Shown here one piece after another: positions 6,672-16,259 of a stretch of DNA of 51,778 bases. The position numbers and the translations under genes were made by a program. The DNA comes from an uncultured Megasphaera sp. GTDB lineage: Bacteria > Bacillota > Negativicutes > Veillonellales > Megasphaeraceae. The notes beneath the pieces were generated by a model. That model was not told the DNA's origin and searched no databases. It saw nothing but the letters and a program-made list of their open reading frames with translations. Numbering within the stretch: the stretch's first letter is position 1; each line of letters starts with the position of its first letter. The stretch is from positions 1 to 51,778 of the forward strand of contig CAKPVJ010000014.1 of assembly GCA_934193515.1 (NCBI GenBank). Reading direction: 5' to 3'.

Positions 6672-8990
6672 CTATTTTTTCTTGGATTTTCTTCCTTTGC
6701 GGCTTTTGCCTTTTTTGCCGCGTCCCTTTTTATTCAGTTTTTTATCTTTTTTATTTTTCTTACTCTTTTTACCAGAGGCAGCACCAGCAAACCAAGACCG
6801 TTTCGATTCTTCCTTTTTGCTGCCGTTTTTATGGCGCCGTTCCGCGCTGACAGCCATCATATGCTGCAAATCACTGAGAGATTCAACGACGCCGGGGACA
6901 AAATCAATTTCACATTTTTCGGTATTGACTTTCGCCAGCGTCACTTCCATGGGATCGCCCAATCGGAATATTTTACCGCTGTGCTGGCCGCGCATCGTAT
7001 AAGTTGCTTCATCGAACACATATACATCATCCGTAAGTAAAGAAATGTGTACCAACCCTTCAATACCGTTTTCGAGTCCAACAAACAAGCCAAATGAAGT
7101 AATACCCGTAATGCGGGCCGGGAAAGGCTGACCGATAAACGGCAGCATGTACTGTGCTTTCTTCAAGTCATCGGTTTCCCGTTCGGCTTCCACAGCAATC
7201 CGTTCGCGCGAGCTGGCCTGGTCTGCTGCAATGGTATGATATGACAGGGACATTTGCGCTTCTTCCTCAGTCAGTTTTCCTTTTTGCTGGTACTGGCGAA
7301 TCAAGCGATGAACCATCAAATCCGGATAGCGGCGAATCGGCGAAGTAAAATGCGTGTAGCATGCCGATGCCAAGCCAAAATGACCGGCGTTGTTGGTCGA
7401 ATAGCGTGCCTGCTGCATAGACCGCAGGGCGATTGTCTGGACGACGGCTTCTGCATTGGTTCCTTTGGAAAGTGTCAAAAGTTTTTGGAAATCCGCTGGT
7501 TTGACTTCATCTCCCGTCGGCACCGGCAGGGAAAACGTCGATAAAACAGTCCGCATCATTTCCAAGCGTTCCGGTTCGGGAACTTCATGAATCCGATATA
7601 CAGAGGGATTTTCACTGTCCCGCAAATACGAAGCTACTGTTTCATTGGCAATCAGCATGGATTCTTCTACGATTTGTTCAGCAATCGTCCGTTCCCGTTT
7701 TTCCAAACGCAGCGGCGTACCTTCCGGGTCGAGAATAATTTTATATTCCGGGAAATCAAAATCAATGGCGCCGCGGCGAAGGCGCATTTGTTTGAGAATC
7801 TGCGCCAGTTCCTGCAAATTCCGCAGCATAGGCATAAAGGCCTGCAAATCGTCCGGTATAATATCATCCAGCAGTGCTTTTTTGATTTCCTTATAATTGC
7901 AGCGCCGTTTGACTTGAATTACTGCCGGTCCGATATCGGATTGGATCACACAGCCTTCTTTATCAATTTCCATGACACAGGTCATGGAATAGCGGTCTTC
8001 GCCGGCATTCAAGCTGCAGATGCCATTGGACAGCACCGTCGGCAGCATAGGAATAACCCGATCTACCAAATACACGCTCGTACCGCGGGTATACGCTTCT
8101 TGGTCAATGACCGAGTTGGGCTTGACATAATAACTGACATCAGCAATATATACGCCTAAGCGGAAATTGCCGTTCGGCAGTTTGACGACGTCAATGGCGT
8201 CATCTAAATCTTTAGCATCTTCGCTGTCAATGGTAATGAGCTGGCGGTCCCGATAATCACGACGTCCGGCTTCCATTGTCACATTCATGTTGATTTTTTC
8301 TGCTGCCTTTTGTACGTCTTCCGGAAAAGCAAAAGGCAGGCCGTGACGGGCCATAATGACTTTGATGTCCAAGTCTTTGTCGCCGTCGTACCCAAGTATT
8401 TCTGTAATTTCCCCTTCTGCCTTTCGTCCGTCTGTCGGCCATTTGGTAATCGTAACAAGAACGCGGGCACTGCTGCGCGCATTAGCCGTTTTGTCCAGTG
8501 GAATATAGATATCTTCCCGAATCCGTTCATCATCAGGACGAACAAATCCGTACCGCTTTTCTCTTTCAAACGTACCGACCAGCGTTTTGTTGGCTCGTTC
8601 GACGATGCTGACAATTTCACCTTCCTGTTTATGACGACCGCTGCCGTTTTGGATAATCCGAACTGTAACTTTATCGTTGTTCATGGCAGTATGGCGATTT
8701 TGTTCTGCAATATATACGTCTTCTTTCAAATCTTCACTGAGGACGAAGCCAAACGTCGCTGTATAGCCTTTATATATGCCAATAATTTCTTGTGGATTTT
8801 TCAGTGCTGTATACCGTTCTCCTGCTACTCTCATGAGCTTTCCACTCCTTACTAGTCCATCAAAGGTTTCAAATAGTGCTGCCAGCCGCGAGCCTGTGAG
8901 ACAGAGTCGTTCTGCACAGTCTTCAACTGTAATGCCAGATGATTCTATACTGCATAGTTCTATTATATCATGAGAGAGTTGTAAATCCAT
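6672..8990 (-). CDS. rnr: ribonuclease R
   Basis: 772-residue 3'-to-5' exoribonuclease of the RNB family that degrades structured RNA and acts in tmRNA quality control. Order: N-terminal winged helix (about 1-60), cold-shock domains, RNB catalytic domain with the aspartate cluster DSEDAKDLDDAIDV, the TSPIRRYPDLMVHR motif, an S1 domain (FPARITGITSFGLFVGLENGIEGLVH) and a very lysine-rich tail of about 50 residues. In known RNase R such tails help bind tmRNA-SmpB and ribosomes. RBS GGAGG. Cotranscribed with smpB. Confidence 0.95.
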   Translation of the reverse strand: MDLQLSHDIIELCSIESSGITVEDCAERLCLTGSRLAALFETFDGLVRSGKLMRVAGERYTALKNPQEIIGIYKGYTATFGFVLSEDLKEDVYIAEQNRHTAMNNDKVTVRIIQNGSGRHKQEGEIVSIVERANKTLVGTFEREKRYGFVRPDDERIREDIYIPLDKTANARSSARVLVTITKWPTDGRKAEGEITEILGYDGDKDLDIKVIMARHGLPFAFPEDVQKAAEKINMNVTMEAGRRDYRDRQLITIDSEDAKDLDDAIDVVKLPNGNFRLGVYIADVSYYVKPNSVIDQEAYTRGTSVYLVDRVIPMLPTVLSNGICSLNAGEDRYSMTCVMEIDKEGCVIQSDIGPAVIQVKRRCNYKEIKKALLDDIIPDDLQAFMPMLRNLQELAQILKQMRLRRGAIDFDFPEYKIILDPEGTPLRLEKRERTIAEQIVEESMLIANETVASYLRDSENPSVYRIHEVPEPERLEMMRTVLSTFSLPVPTGDEVKPADFQKLLTLSKGTNAEAVVQTIALRSMQQARYSTNNAGHFGLASACYTHFTSPIRRYPDLMVHRLIRQYQQKGKLTEEEAQMSLSYHTIAADQASSRERIAVEAERETDDLKKAQYMLPFIGQPFPARITGITSFGLFVGLENGIEGLVHISLLTDDVYVFDEATYTMRGQHSGKIFRLGDPMEVTLAKVNTEKCEIDFVPGVVESLSDLQHMMAVSAERRHKNGSKKEESKRSWFAGAASGKKSKKNKKDKKLNKKGRGKKGKSRKGRKSKKK

Positions 8991-9040
8991 TAGTTTCCTC
9001 CAAAGAAAAACACGAGAGTGTATATATTAGTTATGAAAAA

Positions 9041-9063
9041 AGCCTGCGACAATGCCGCAGGCT
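9041..9063 (-). terminator. secG terminator
   Basis: Stem AGCCTGCG / CGCAGGCT, followed by a T run on the minus strand. It separates secG from rnr, so rnr-smpB probably has its own start or depends on read-through. Confidence 0.75.
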
Positions 9064-9075
9064 ACTACATTTCCA

Positions 9076-9312
9076 TTAAAACGTATGCATCAATCTGCCT
9101 AAAATCAGTGTCAAAACTGCAAAAACAATCGACAAGACAATAGTCAGTTTGGATAATAACGCATCCATGCCGCGGGCACGGCTGCCAAATAAATCTTCTG
9201 CACCGCCGCCAAAGCCGGCCCCCATGCCTTGGGTCTTGCTTTTTTGCGCTACAACGACGCCAATAATCAGCAATGCCAAAATAACGTCTATGATTTCCAA
9301 TACATTAATCAC
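9076..9312 (-). CDS. secG: protein-export membrane protein SecG
   Basis: 78 residues with two membrane segments (about 4-22 and 55-73) and the SecG loop VAQKSKTQGMGAGFGGG. It is the accessory subunit of the SecYEG translocon. I choose the GTG at 9310-9312 because GAGGAGG sits 6 bp upstream and the length then fits the family; a longer frame from 9336 would hide the RBS inside the gene. It lies directly after sigH, where many Firmicutes have rpmG-secE-nusG. Confidence 0.88.
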   Translation of the reverse strand: MINVLEIIDVILALLIIGVVVAQKSKTQGMGAGFGGGAEDLFGSRARGMDALLSKLTIVLSIVFAVLTLILGRLMHTF

Positions 9313-9356
9313 GCTAATCCTCCTCACAAAACACACTTAACAGTACTATTGTACAC

Positions 9357-10046
9357 TTATTTACCTTTTCTATCAATAGGTTCTTTCTTATTTTCATCAT
9401 TCCGTGTTTCCAAATACCGTTCCAGTTTGCGTTTGACCCGCTGTAAGGCATTGTCGATGGATTTGACGTGACGATGCAGATCCTTAGACATTTCATTATA
9501 GGATTTGCCGTCTAAATAGGCTGTCAGGACCTGCCATTCCAAATCACTGAGGATTTCATTCATTTTTAATTCTATATCAGCAAATTCTTCACGGCTGATA
9601 ACCAATTCTTCCGGGTCGCTGACACGAATGCCGGCTAGGATATCCTGGAGTGTCCGGTCGGATTCCGTTTCATAAATCGGCTTATTGAGAGACACATACG
9701 AATTGAGCGGAATATGTTTTTGTCTTGTTGCCGTTTTGATAGCCGTAATAATCTGCCGGGTAATGCAGAGTTCGGCAAAAGCGCGAAAAGATGACAATTT
9801 GTCACCGCGGAAATCCCGCGTCGCTTTGTATAGGCCAATCATGCCTTCTTGTATAATATCATCGCGGTCCGCACCTACGAGAAAATATGCCCGTGCTTTG
9901 GATTTGACGAAATTTTTGTATTTATTGACAATATATTCTGTCGCTTCTTCGTCGTGTTCTTGCTGAGCAAGACGCACAACTTCTTCATCCGTCATGGTTT
10001 CAAAGCGATTCGTAGGCGAAACGGTGCATGGTGCTTCTGCCTGCAT
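9357..10046 (-). CDS. sigH: RNA polymerase sigma factor, SigH (Spo0H) type
   Basis: 229 residues of the sigma-70 family. Region 2 covers about 40-110 (DDIIQEGMIGLYKATRDFRGDKLSSFRAFAELCITRQIITAIKTATRQKHIPLN). Region 4 with its HTH lies at about 165-215. The string NSYVSLNKP after region 2 is typical of SigH. Bacillus SigH drives early sporulation and competence genes; most Megasphaera are not known to sporulate, so here competence (comF is nearby) or stationary-phase control is more likely (inference). Last but one gene of the rlmB-yacP cluster, RBS GAGG. Confidence 0.9.
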   Translation of the reverse strand: MQAEAPCTVSPTNRFETMTDEEVVRLAQQEHDEEATEYIVNKYKNFVKSKARAYFLVGADRDDIIQEGMIGLYKATRDFRGDKLSSFRAFAELCITRQIITAIKTATRQKHIPLNSYVSLNKPIYETESDRTLQDILAGIRVSDPEELVISREEFADIELKMNEILSDLEWQVLTAYLDGKSYNEMSKDLHRHVKSIDNALQRVKRKLERYLETRNDENKKEPIDRKGK

Positions 10047-10060
10047 AGTTTATACCTCTA

Positions 10061-10588
10061 TTATTTTGATCTGCGAATTTTTTCTAATTTTCGCAATACA
10101 TCTTCATTTTTTACGCGATACACCACTTCATTGCGGTGGGTTCCTTCTTTTAAGACATTGCGGTGGTCGTACGCAGCCACTTCTTTTTTGGTTCGTTCTA
10201 CGTCTTCAGCCAGTTCCCGCGCAGGAATGCGGTAGGCACCGCTGCCCAAAACCTGGTTTTGTTCGGCACCGTCTGAGGTCGCTACATACACAATGCGTTT
10301 ATCATTCCGATGGGCATACACAATACTTTCGATACGGCTGTCTGCTGTTTCTTCCTTATCTGTAAAAATAACTTCACAGTCTCTGCCGATGCGCATGCTC
10401 TTTTCTGTTTCTTCTGTGTACATGGCATCAAACACTAGAATGAGCTTGTATCCTTTGGCTTTGCCATAGCTTGCCATCGTATCAATTAATTTTTCACGCG
10501 CATGTTCCAGCGATTGATCTGCCAGTTTTTTTAGCTTCGTCCAAGCAAAGATAATATTGTAACCATCAACAATCATTAAATCTTTCAT
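10061..10588 (-). CDS. yacP: NYN-domain ribonuclease, YacP/Rae1 family
   Basis: 175 residues, YacP family. The PIN-like NYN fold is seen from MIVDGYNIIFAW with its first acidic residue, VFDAMYTEE, EVIFTDKEETADSRIE and VYVATSDGAEQ. Bacillus Rae1 (YacP) is a ribosome-associated endonuclease that cuts mRNA in the A site. It overlaps rlmB by 4 bp and precedes sigH by 14 bp, the usual Firmicute order. Confidence 0.88.
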   Translation of the reverse strand: MKDLMIVDGYNIIFAWTKLKKLADQSLEHAREKLIDTMASYGKAKGYKLILVFDAMYTEETEKSMRIGRDCEVIFTDKEETADSRIESIVYAHRNDKRIVYVATSDGAEQNQVLGSGAYRIPARELAEDVERTKKEVAAYDHRNVLKEGTHRNEVVYRVKNEDVLRKLEKIRRSK

Positions 10589-11334
10589 GGCTGCACCGCC
10601 TGCCGCTGGCGAACGACTTCATACATCAGAAGAGCTGCTGCAACAGACGCATTGAGGGAATTAACATGCCCAAACATCGGAATCTGTACGAGAACATCAC
10701 AGGTTTCTTTGACCAAATGGGAAATTCCTCGGCCTTCACTGCCAATAACTAGGACAACTGGTTCCGTCAGCGAACTGTGGAAATAGTCTGTGTCGCCGTC
10801 CATATCTGCCCCAATAACCCAAAAGCCTTGTTTTTTCAGCTTTTTGAGGGTCTGGGCAATGTTGCCAATCTGCACGATCGGCATATATTCTATCGCGCCG
10901 GCCGATGTTTTGCCTACGGTTTCATTAATAGGCGCACTGCGGCGCTTTGGCAAAAGAACGGCATCGGCGCCGGCACATTCTGCCGTACGCACAATAGCGC
11001 CTACATTGTGCACATCTTCAATACCGTCAAGCAGTACCAAAAACGGTACTTTCCGTGCAGCTTCCACATCAGCCAGCACGTCTGTCAAGTCAGCAAATGC
11101 CACAGGAGCTGCAAACGCCACTACGCCCTGGTGCCGATTGCCCGGTGCGACGTGATTTAAAATTTTGGGCGGCACGTATTCAATCAGAATATCCTTTTCC
11201 CGTGCCATGTCCTGTATGCGCTGCAGCGGCGGAGCGTCATTGCCGGCAGCAAGATAAATTTTTGTAATAGACCGGCCTGCCCGCAGTGCTTCTGTTACAC
11301 TGTTACGGCCTGTAATGATGCTTTCCGTACTCAT
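10585..11334 (-). CDS. rlmB: 23S rRNA 2'-O-methyltransferase RlmB
   Basis: 249-residue SpoU-family methyltransferase that methylates the ribose of G2251 in 23S rRNA. An N-terminal substrate-binding domain (ITGRNSVTEALRAG) is followed by the SPOUT knot: DGIEDVHNVGAIVRTAECAG, VIGSEGRGIS and MFGHVNSLNASVAAALLMYE. Lies 3 bp after mrnC and overlaps yacP. Confidence 0.93.
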   Translation of the reverse strand: MSTESIITGRNSVTEALRAGRSITKIYLAAGNDAPPLQRIQDMAREKDILIEYVPPKILNHVAPGNRHQGVVAFAAPVAFADLTDVLADVEAARKVPFLVLLDGIEDVHNVGAIVRTAECAGADAVLLPKRRSAPINETVGKTSAGAIEYMPIVQIGNIAQTLKKLKKQGFWVIGADMDGDTDYFHSSLTEPVVLVIGSEGRGISHLVKETCDVLVQIPMFGHVNSLNASVAAALLMYEVVRQRQAVQP

Positions 11335-11337
11335 AAT

Positions 11338-11823
11338 TTACACCTTTTCCCCATGTTTAGCAGCACAATACTGCTTCGTATACGTATAAATCTGCGTCAT
11401 CAGTTCGGCCAGCCGTTCGCAGCGGTCAGCCATCACGCAGTAGCCTACTAAGGCTTCCAAGGCCGTGCTGTCATGATATTCTGCAACGGACGCACTCTTC
11501 GGCGCCTGTGAATAGGCATTGCGCGCCCGTTGGCATACGGCTTTTTCATCTCCGGCCAATCCCTCTTTGAGCTGCCGGTACACATAGGCCTGCACTTTGG
11601 CCGATACAAATTCTGCTGCCAGCAGATGCAGTACCTGTACATTGGGAATCGCCGTATCTACCAAGCGGCGGCGCATATGCAGCGAATAGTACGCATCACC
11701 GACAAAGGCCAGTGTAATCGGATCCAGCCGGGATGCATCCTGCTGCGGCACATCCAGTCGCTGTCCGTTGGCAAATGCCGTATATGCTCTTTTTTTTAAT
11801 GCCTGCAGTTGTTTAAATTTCAC
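11338..11823 (-). CDS. mrnC: Mini-ribonuclease 3
   Basis: 161 residues with an RNase III catalytic fold and no dsRNA-binding domain, as in Mini-III, which matures 23S rRNA ends. The conserved stretch is LAFVGDAYYSLHMRRRLV, and Glu of ALEALVGYC supplies the second metal site. It overlaps the cysS stop by 4 bp (cysS-mrnC-rlmB order). Confidence 0.93.
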   Translation of the reverse strand: MKFKQLQALKKRAYTAFANGQRLDVPQQDASRLDPITLAFVGDAYYSLHMRRRLVDTAIPNVQVLHLLAAEFVSAKVQAYVYRQLKEGLAGDEKAVCQRARNAYSQAPKSASVAEYHDSTALEALVGYCVMADRCERLAELMTQIYTYTKQYCAAKHGEKV

Positions 11824-13265
11824 TTTTTCCAGCGCGCTCCCTGCGGTGAATCTTCAATCGTAATGCCCAAAGCCGATAATTTGTCACGAATGGCGTCTGC
11901 CAAGGCATACTGTTTTTGTTTGCGGCATTCCTGACGAATTTCCAAAATGGCCTGCATTAAATCATCATAATCCTTGCTGCTTGCATCTGCTTTTTGGCCG
12001 CTCCAGCGTTCTTCCAAAATACCTAAAATATCTGTCATCGTCTTGAAAATGCGTTTAACTTCAGACACTGCAGAAGAATCTACAGGTACGCCATTATTGA
12101 CAACAGCGTTTTTATAAATATTGACGTTTTTCGCCAAATCAAACATAGCCGCACTTGCCAGCGCCGTATTAAAATCATCGCACATCGCTTCTTCAAACGC
12201 TTCTTCGTCTTTCTTGGCAATGTCAAGCAGTTGTTTAGCTTCTTCAGACTTGGCGCCTGCCGGCATATCCAGCAGTTCCAATACATTGTCAATCGCCGTG
12301 CCAAGACGTTCAAGGCTGCGCGTCATTTCTTCCAGGCGTTCATCGCTGAAGTCCAACGGGCTTCTGTAATGGTTGGAAATAAGGAAGAACCGAAGGGCAT
12401 CGGCACTATAATGAGCCAATACGTCTTTGACGAGGAAGAAATTGTTTAACGATTTGCTCATTTTTTCCGAATTAATGGTAATAAATCCATTGTGCAGCCA
12501 ATATTTGACCATCGGTTTCTTGCCGGTAAAGGCTTCAGACTGAGCGATTTCATTTTCATGATGCGGGAAAATGAGGTCACTGCCGCCGCCATGAAAATCA
12601 AATGTATCTCCCAAGTATTTATTACTCATGGCAGAGCATTCAATATGCCATCCCGGACGACCTTTCCCCCAAGGGCTGTCCCAAGACGGTTCACCCGGTT
12701 TGGCACCTTTCCAAAGTGCAAAATCCATCGGATTATGTTTGCGGTCATCTACTTCAATCCGGGCACCTGCCATCATATCATCCAAGCTGCGGCCGCTCAA
12801 TTTACCGTAATCTGCAAATTTTTCTACGCTGTAGTATACATCATGGTCAATGACATAAGCATATCCTTTGTCAATCAGCGTCTGTACCATGTTGATAATT
12901 TCTTCCATGTGTTCTGATACACGAGGATATTTATCGGCACGGCGAATATGCAGTTTGTCCATGACATCAAAGTACGATGCAATGTAGCGGTTGGAAATCG
13001 TATCCCATGTTACGCCTTCTCCATTTGCTGCGTTGATAATCTTATCATCTACATCCGTAAAGTTTTGGATGTGCGTAACTTCATATCCTAAATGTTCCAA
13101 GTACCGTTTGATAACATCCCACGTAACAAAGGGACGGGCATTGCCCATGTGTGAATGGTTGTAGGGTGTAATACCGCAGATGTACATTTTGACTTGTCCC
13201 GGCGTAACCGGTACGAACGTTTCTTTTTTGCGAGTTAAGGTGTTATACACTTTTAGTTCTCTCAT
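11820..13265 (-). CDS. cysS: cysteinyl-tRNA synthetase
   Basis: 481-residue class I synthetase. The zinc-binding Cys in MYICGITPYNHSHMGNARP doubles as the HIGH-region motif, and SEKMSKSLNN is the KMSKS loop. GWHIECSAM and GGSDLIFPHHENE are the remaining family signatures. Full length. Expression is governed by a tRNA-Cys T-box leader (13287-13552). First gene of the cysS-mrnC-rlmB-yacP-sigH run. No cysE precedes it, unlike in Bacillus. Confidence 0.96.
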   Translation of the reverse strand: MRELKVYNTLTRKKETFVPVTPGQVKMYICGITPYNHSHMGNARPFVTWDVIKRYLEHLGYEVTHIQNFTDVDDKIINAANGEGVTWDTISNRYIASYFDVMDKLHIRRADKYPRVSEHMEEIINMVQTLIDKGYAYVIDHDVYYSVEKFADYGKLSGRSLDDMMAGARIEVDDRKHNPMDFALWKGAKPGEPSWDSPWGKGRPGWHIECSAMSNKYLGDTFDFHGGGSDLIFPHHENEIAQSEAFTGKKPMVKYWLHNGFITINSEKMSKSLNNFFLVKDVLAHYSADALRFFLISNHYRSPLDFSDERLEEMTRSLERLGTAIDNVLELLDMPAGAKSEEAKQLLDIAKKDEEAFEEAMCDDFNTALASAAMFDLAKNVNIYKNAVVNNGVPVDSSAVSEVKRIFKTMTDILGILEERWSGQKADASSKDYDDLMQAILEIRQECRKQKQYALADAIRDKLSALGITIEDSPQGARWKK

Positions 13266-13286
13266 GCTGTACCTCCTATGTTATAA

Positions 13287-13552
13287 AAAAAAAGGCCACC
13301 ATCCCTTTGACAGAGACGGTGGCCCGTGGTTCCACTCTGTTTTTATGGCACTGCCATAATCTCAAAGCACGTAACGGGTGCTACCGAACCAGATTACTAC
13401 TCTTCACCTGGCCTGCTCACAAAGGCAATTATTGCAGTTTCTGCTGTATAGACAAGTTCTCAGCTTGGCCTGTCCTCTCTGTATGGCTCATCTGCAATTC
13501 AAATTTGGTCATTGCATTTATCTACATAATAGACTGTATTATGTACTATGTG
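13287..13552 (-). ncRNA. T-box leader (tRNA-Cys) of cysS
   Basis: On the minus strand the leader carries the T-box sequence AGAGTGGAACCACGGG (13323-13338). Its UGGA bulge pairs with a tRNA whose discriminator base is U, as in tRNA-Cys. A GAAACTGCA stretch in stem I offers UGC as specifier. The terminator is the stem GGCCACC / GGTGGCC (13294-13324) followed by a long T run. Uncharged tRNA-Cys should favour the antiterminator and switch cysS on. Confidence 0.9.
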
Positions 13553-13558
13553 TTATTT

Positions 13559-13587
13559 ATAGTAACGAATAATTCTCAATCTGTCAA
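13559..13587 (-). promoter_or_regulatory. cysS T-box promoter
   Basis: Minus-strand TTGACA (13582-13587), 17-bp spacer, TACTAT (13559-13564), right after the gltX stop. Confidence 0.75.
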
Positions 13588-13592
13588 GGTTT

Positions 13593-15056
13593 TTATTTGT
13601 TCAGCAAGCCGCTCTGCTGCAAGCGTGCCAATACCTTTTCACGGCCCATGAGGGCGACAATGACATTGAGGTCCGGACCGTGCATCACACCGGTAACAGC
13701 TACGCGGATAGGCATATAAACAAACTTGCCTTTTACTTTCAAGCCTTTTTGGATTTTCTTAAAGAGCGGCTGTACCGTATCGGCTGTTACTTCATCCAAA
13801 GCAGCCAATTCATCATGGAACATTGTTAAGACAGCCGGGGCCGTTTCTTCGCGGAGAACAGCAGCCGTTTCTTCATTTTCCGGTGCAAAGTCATCGGTAA
13901 AGAAGACCTTGGCCGCATCGACAATCTGTGCGCCATACTGTACGTGTTCACGCATAGCCCATACCATGTCTTTAAGCCACTGCATTTCTGCTGCATCCGG
14001 ATTTTGGGACGCATACCCAGCCTGCTGTAAATGAGGCAGGCAAACAGCCAGTAACTGGTCAGCATCCAGCTGTTTCATATAATGGAAGTTAATCCAGTTG
14101 AGTTTTTCAATATCGAAAACTGCCGGGTTTTTGGCAACGCGGTCCAGCGTAAACTGCTGAATCAATTCATCGCGACTGAAAATTTCCTGATCGCTGTTCG
14201 GCGTCCAGCCCAAAAGGCCCAAGAAATTGACCAATGCATCCGGCAAATAGCCGGCATCTCGATACTGCTGTACAGAAGTAGCACCGTGACGTTTACTCAT
14301 TTTCTTTTTGTCTGCGCCGAGAATCAACGATACATGGGCAAATTTAGGTACATCAAATCCTAATGCATGATATAACACAATCTGGCGCGGCGTATTGGAA
14401 AGATGTTCTTCTGCGCGGATAACGTGCGTAATGTGCATCAAGGCATCATCAATGACTACGCAGTAATTGTAAACAGGAATGCCGTCGGATTTGACAATGA
14501 CGAAATCGCCGACTTTATTAGAATCAAACGTAACGTGGCCGCGTACCAAATCATCGACTTCCAGCGTTTCATTTTTCGGCGTTGCAATACGAATAACGTA
14601 CGGACGGCCTTCTTTCAAATATTGTTCTACTGTTTCTTTGGGAAGATGACTGCATTTGCCGCTGTACACCGGTGTTTCGCCTTTTTTCAGCTGTTCTTCT
14701 TTTTCGGCTTCCAATTCTTCCGGTGTGCAGAAACAGTAATAGGCTTTGCCTTCTGCCAGCAGCTTTTCTGTATATTTTTTATAGATTTCCAACCGTTCGG
14801 TTTGACGATACGGACCTTCCGGACCGCCGACGTCAATTCCTTCATCCCAGTTGATGCCGAGCCATTTCAAAGCTTCTTTGATGTTTTCTTCCGATTCACT
14901 GGTAGAACGTTTTCTGTCTGTATCTTCAATACGAACGACAAATTTGCCGCCTGTATGTTTAGCAACTAAGTAATTGAACAGTGCCGAACGAGCACCGCCA
15001 ATATGAAACGGACCAGTAGGACTGGGAGCAAAACGAACGCGAACTTCCTGTGACAT
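13593..15056 (-). CDS. gltX: glutamyl-tRNA synthetase
   Basis: 487-residue class I synthetase with FAPSPTGPFHIGGARSALFNY (HIGH region) and KKMSKRHGATS (KMSKS loop). The CFCTPEEL insert has the Cys pair of many bacterial GltX zinc sites. In Firmicutes GltX also often misacylates tRNA-Gln for the GatCAB route, but gatCAB is not in this window. RBS AGGAGG. It follows ispDF by 12 bp. Confidence 0.95.
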   Translation of the reverse strand: MSQEVRVRFAPSPTGPFHIGGARSALFNYLVAKHTGGKFVVRIEDTDRKRSTSESEENIKEALKWLGINWDEGIDVGGPEGPYRQTERLEIYKKYTEKLLAEGKAYYCFCTPEELEAEKEEQLKKGETPVYSGKCSHLPKETVEQYLKEGRPYVIRIATPKNETLEVDDLVRGHVTFDSNKVGDFVIVKSDGIPVYNYCVVIDDALMHITHVIRAEEHLSNTPRQIVLYHALGFDVPKFAHVSLILGADKKKMSKRHGATSVQQYRDAGYLPDALVNFLGLLGWTPNSDQEIFSRDELIQQFTLDRVAKNPAVFDIEKLNWINFHYMKQLDADQLLAVCLPHLQQAGYASQNPDAAEMQWLKDMVWAMREHVQYGAQIVDAAKVFFTDDFAPENEETAAVLREETAPAVLTMFHDELAALDEVTADTVQPLFKKIQKGLKVKGKFVYMPIRVAVTGVMHGPDLNVIVALMGREKVLARLQQSGLLNK

Positions 15057-15068
15057 GAAAAATTCCTC

Positions 15069-16259
15069 CTAAATATTTCTGTATTTGAGTACCATGGCGG
15101 CTGCCTGCGCGGCCATTCCTTCTTCCTGGCCGACAAAGCCCAGCCGTTCTGTCGTCGTAGCTTTGACGGAAACAGCCGAATTGTCTATCTGCAGGGCCTT
15201 GGCAATATTGCGAATCATTTGAGGCACGTATTCTTTAATTTTCGGACGCTGTGCCAGCAAGGTAACGTCCACATTAATAATCCGGCAGCTGTTTTCGATT
15301 AAAATCTGCCGTACTTTTTCCAGCAGCGTGACGCTGGATATATTTTTAAACGCTGCATCTGTATCTGGGAAATAGGTTCCAATATCCTTGAGCCCGGCCG
15401 CACCGAGCAGTGCATCCATGACAGCATGAATCAATACATCGGCATCAGAATGTCCTGCCAGCCCTCTGTCAAACGGCACTTCGACGCCGCCTAAAATGAG
15501 CTTGCGGCCTTTGGTCAGCGGATGTACATCATAGCCGCTGCCGACACGATGCTCTGTAGGCCCATTGAGATAAAATTCCAAAATAGGGACATCATCCATC
15601 GTCGTCACTTTATGATTGCGTTCATCCCCCTGCAGGAGAACGATTTTTTTCCCCATCGCTTCCACCAGGGACGCATCATCCGTGCCGCTGATGTGATGCT
15701 TTTTAGCATATTCATGGGCCGCTATCAGTACATCGCGCCGAAAAATCTGCGGCGTCTGTGCCGCAACCAGCCGACTGCGCTCCAATGTGCGTACGGTCTG
15801 CGCTCCCTGTGCGTCTGCACGCTCTCGCTCTTTCACCGTATCCTTAACAGGAATGGCATAAATAGCTGCTTCAGTTTGTTCCATGACGGCAACTGCATTG
15901 TCATACCATTCCGGGCCGGTATACGGACGAGAACCATCCTGTACCATGACAACATCCGTATCGGCACTGGTTGCCATCAGGCCATTGTATACGGAATCTT
16001 CCCGCTCTGCGCCGCCTAAGGCAAAACGGACCGGCTTAACCGGATGCAGTGACGCTACCATCGCCGCAATATCATCATGATCGCATTCTGCATTCACAAT
16101 GACAACTTCATCTACCTTGGAAGCAGCAAAGACATGAAGCAGCGTGTGTGCCAGCACAGGCTTGCCGCACAACGGATAAAACAACTTATTTCGTTCATAT
16201 CCAAAACGTCGGCCTGAACCAGCGGCTACAACGATAACAGATACTTTCAACAAATTCAC
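15069..16259 (-). CDS. ispDF: bifunctional IspD-IspF fusion, isoprenoid (MEP) pathway
   Basis: 396 residues. The N-terminal half (about 5-235) is MEP cytidylyltransferase IspD: VVAAGSGRRFGYERNKLFYPL, VMVQDGSRP, VKDTVKE. The C-terminal half (about 238-396) is MECDP synthase IspF: RVGSGYDVHP, GGVEVPFDRGLAGHSDADVLIHA and KATTTERLGFVGQEEGMAAQA. The protein thus does steps 3 and 5 of the pathway. Bacillus has two separate genes in the same place. It starts with GTG right after the stop of yacL; the RBS is weak, so translational coupling is likely. Confidence 0.95.
   Translation of the reverse strand: MNLLKVSVIVVAAGSGRRFGYERNKLFYPLCGKPVLAHTLLHVFAASKVDEVVIVNAECDHDDIAAMVASLHPVKPVRFALGGAEREDSVYNGLMATSADTDVVMVQDGSRPYTGPEWYDNAVAVMEQTEAAIYAIPVKDTVKERERADAQGAQTVRTLERSRLVAAQTPQIFRRDVLIAAHEYAKKHHISGTDDASLVEAMGKKIVLLQGDERNHKVTTMDDVPILEFYLNGPTEHRVGSGYDVHPLTKGRKLILGGVEVPFDRGLAGHSDADVLIHAVMDALLGAAGLKDIGTYFPDTDAAFKNISSVTLLEKVRQILIENSCRIINVDVTLLAQRPKIKEYVPQMIRNIAKALQIDNSAVSVKATTTERLGFVGQEEGMAAQAAAMVLKYRNI

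Noticed and set aside
8310..8855. 181-residue open frame opposite rnr
   Set aside because: It is antisense to RNase R coding DNA, has no RBS and no recognisable domain.
9357..10046. sporulation locus
   Set aside because: SigH alone is not evidence of sporulation; no spo genes are in the window.
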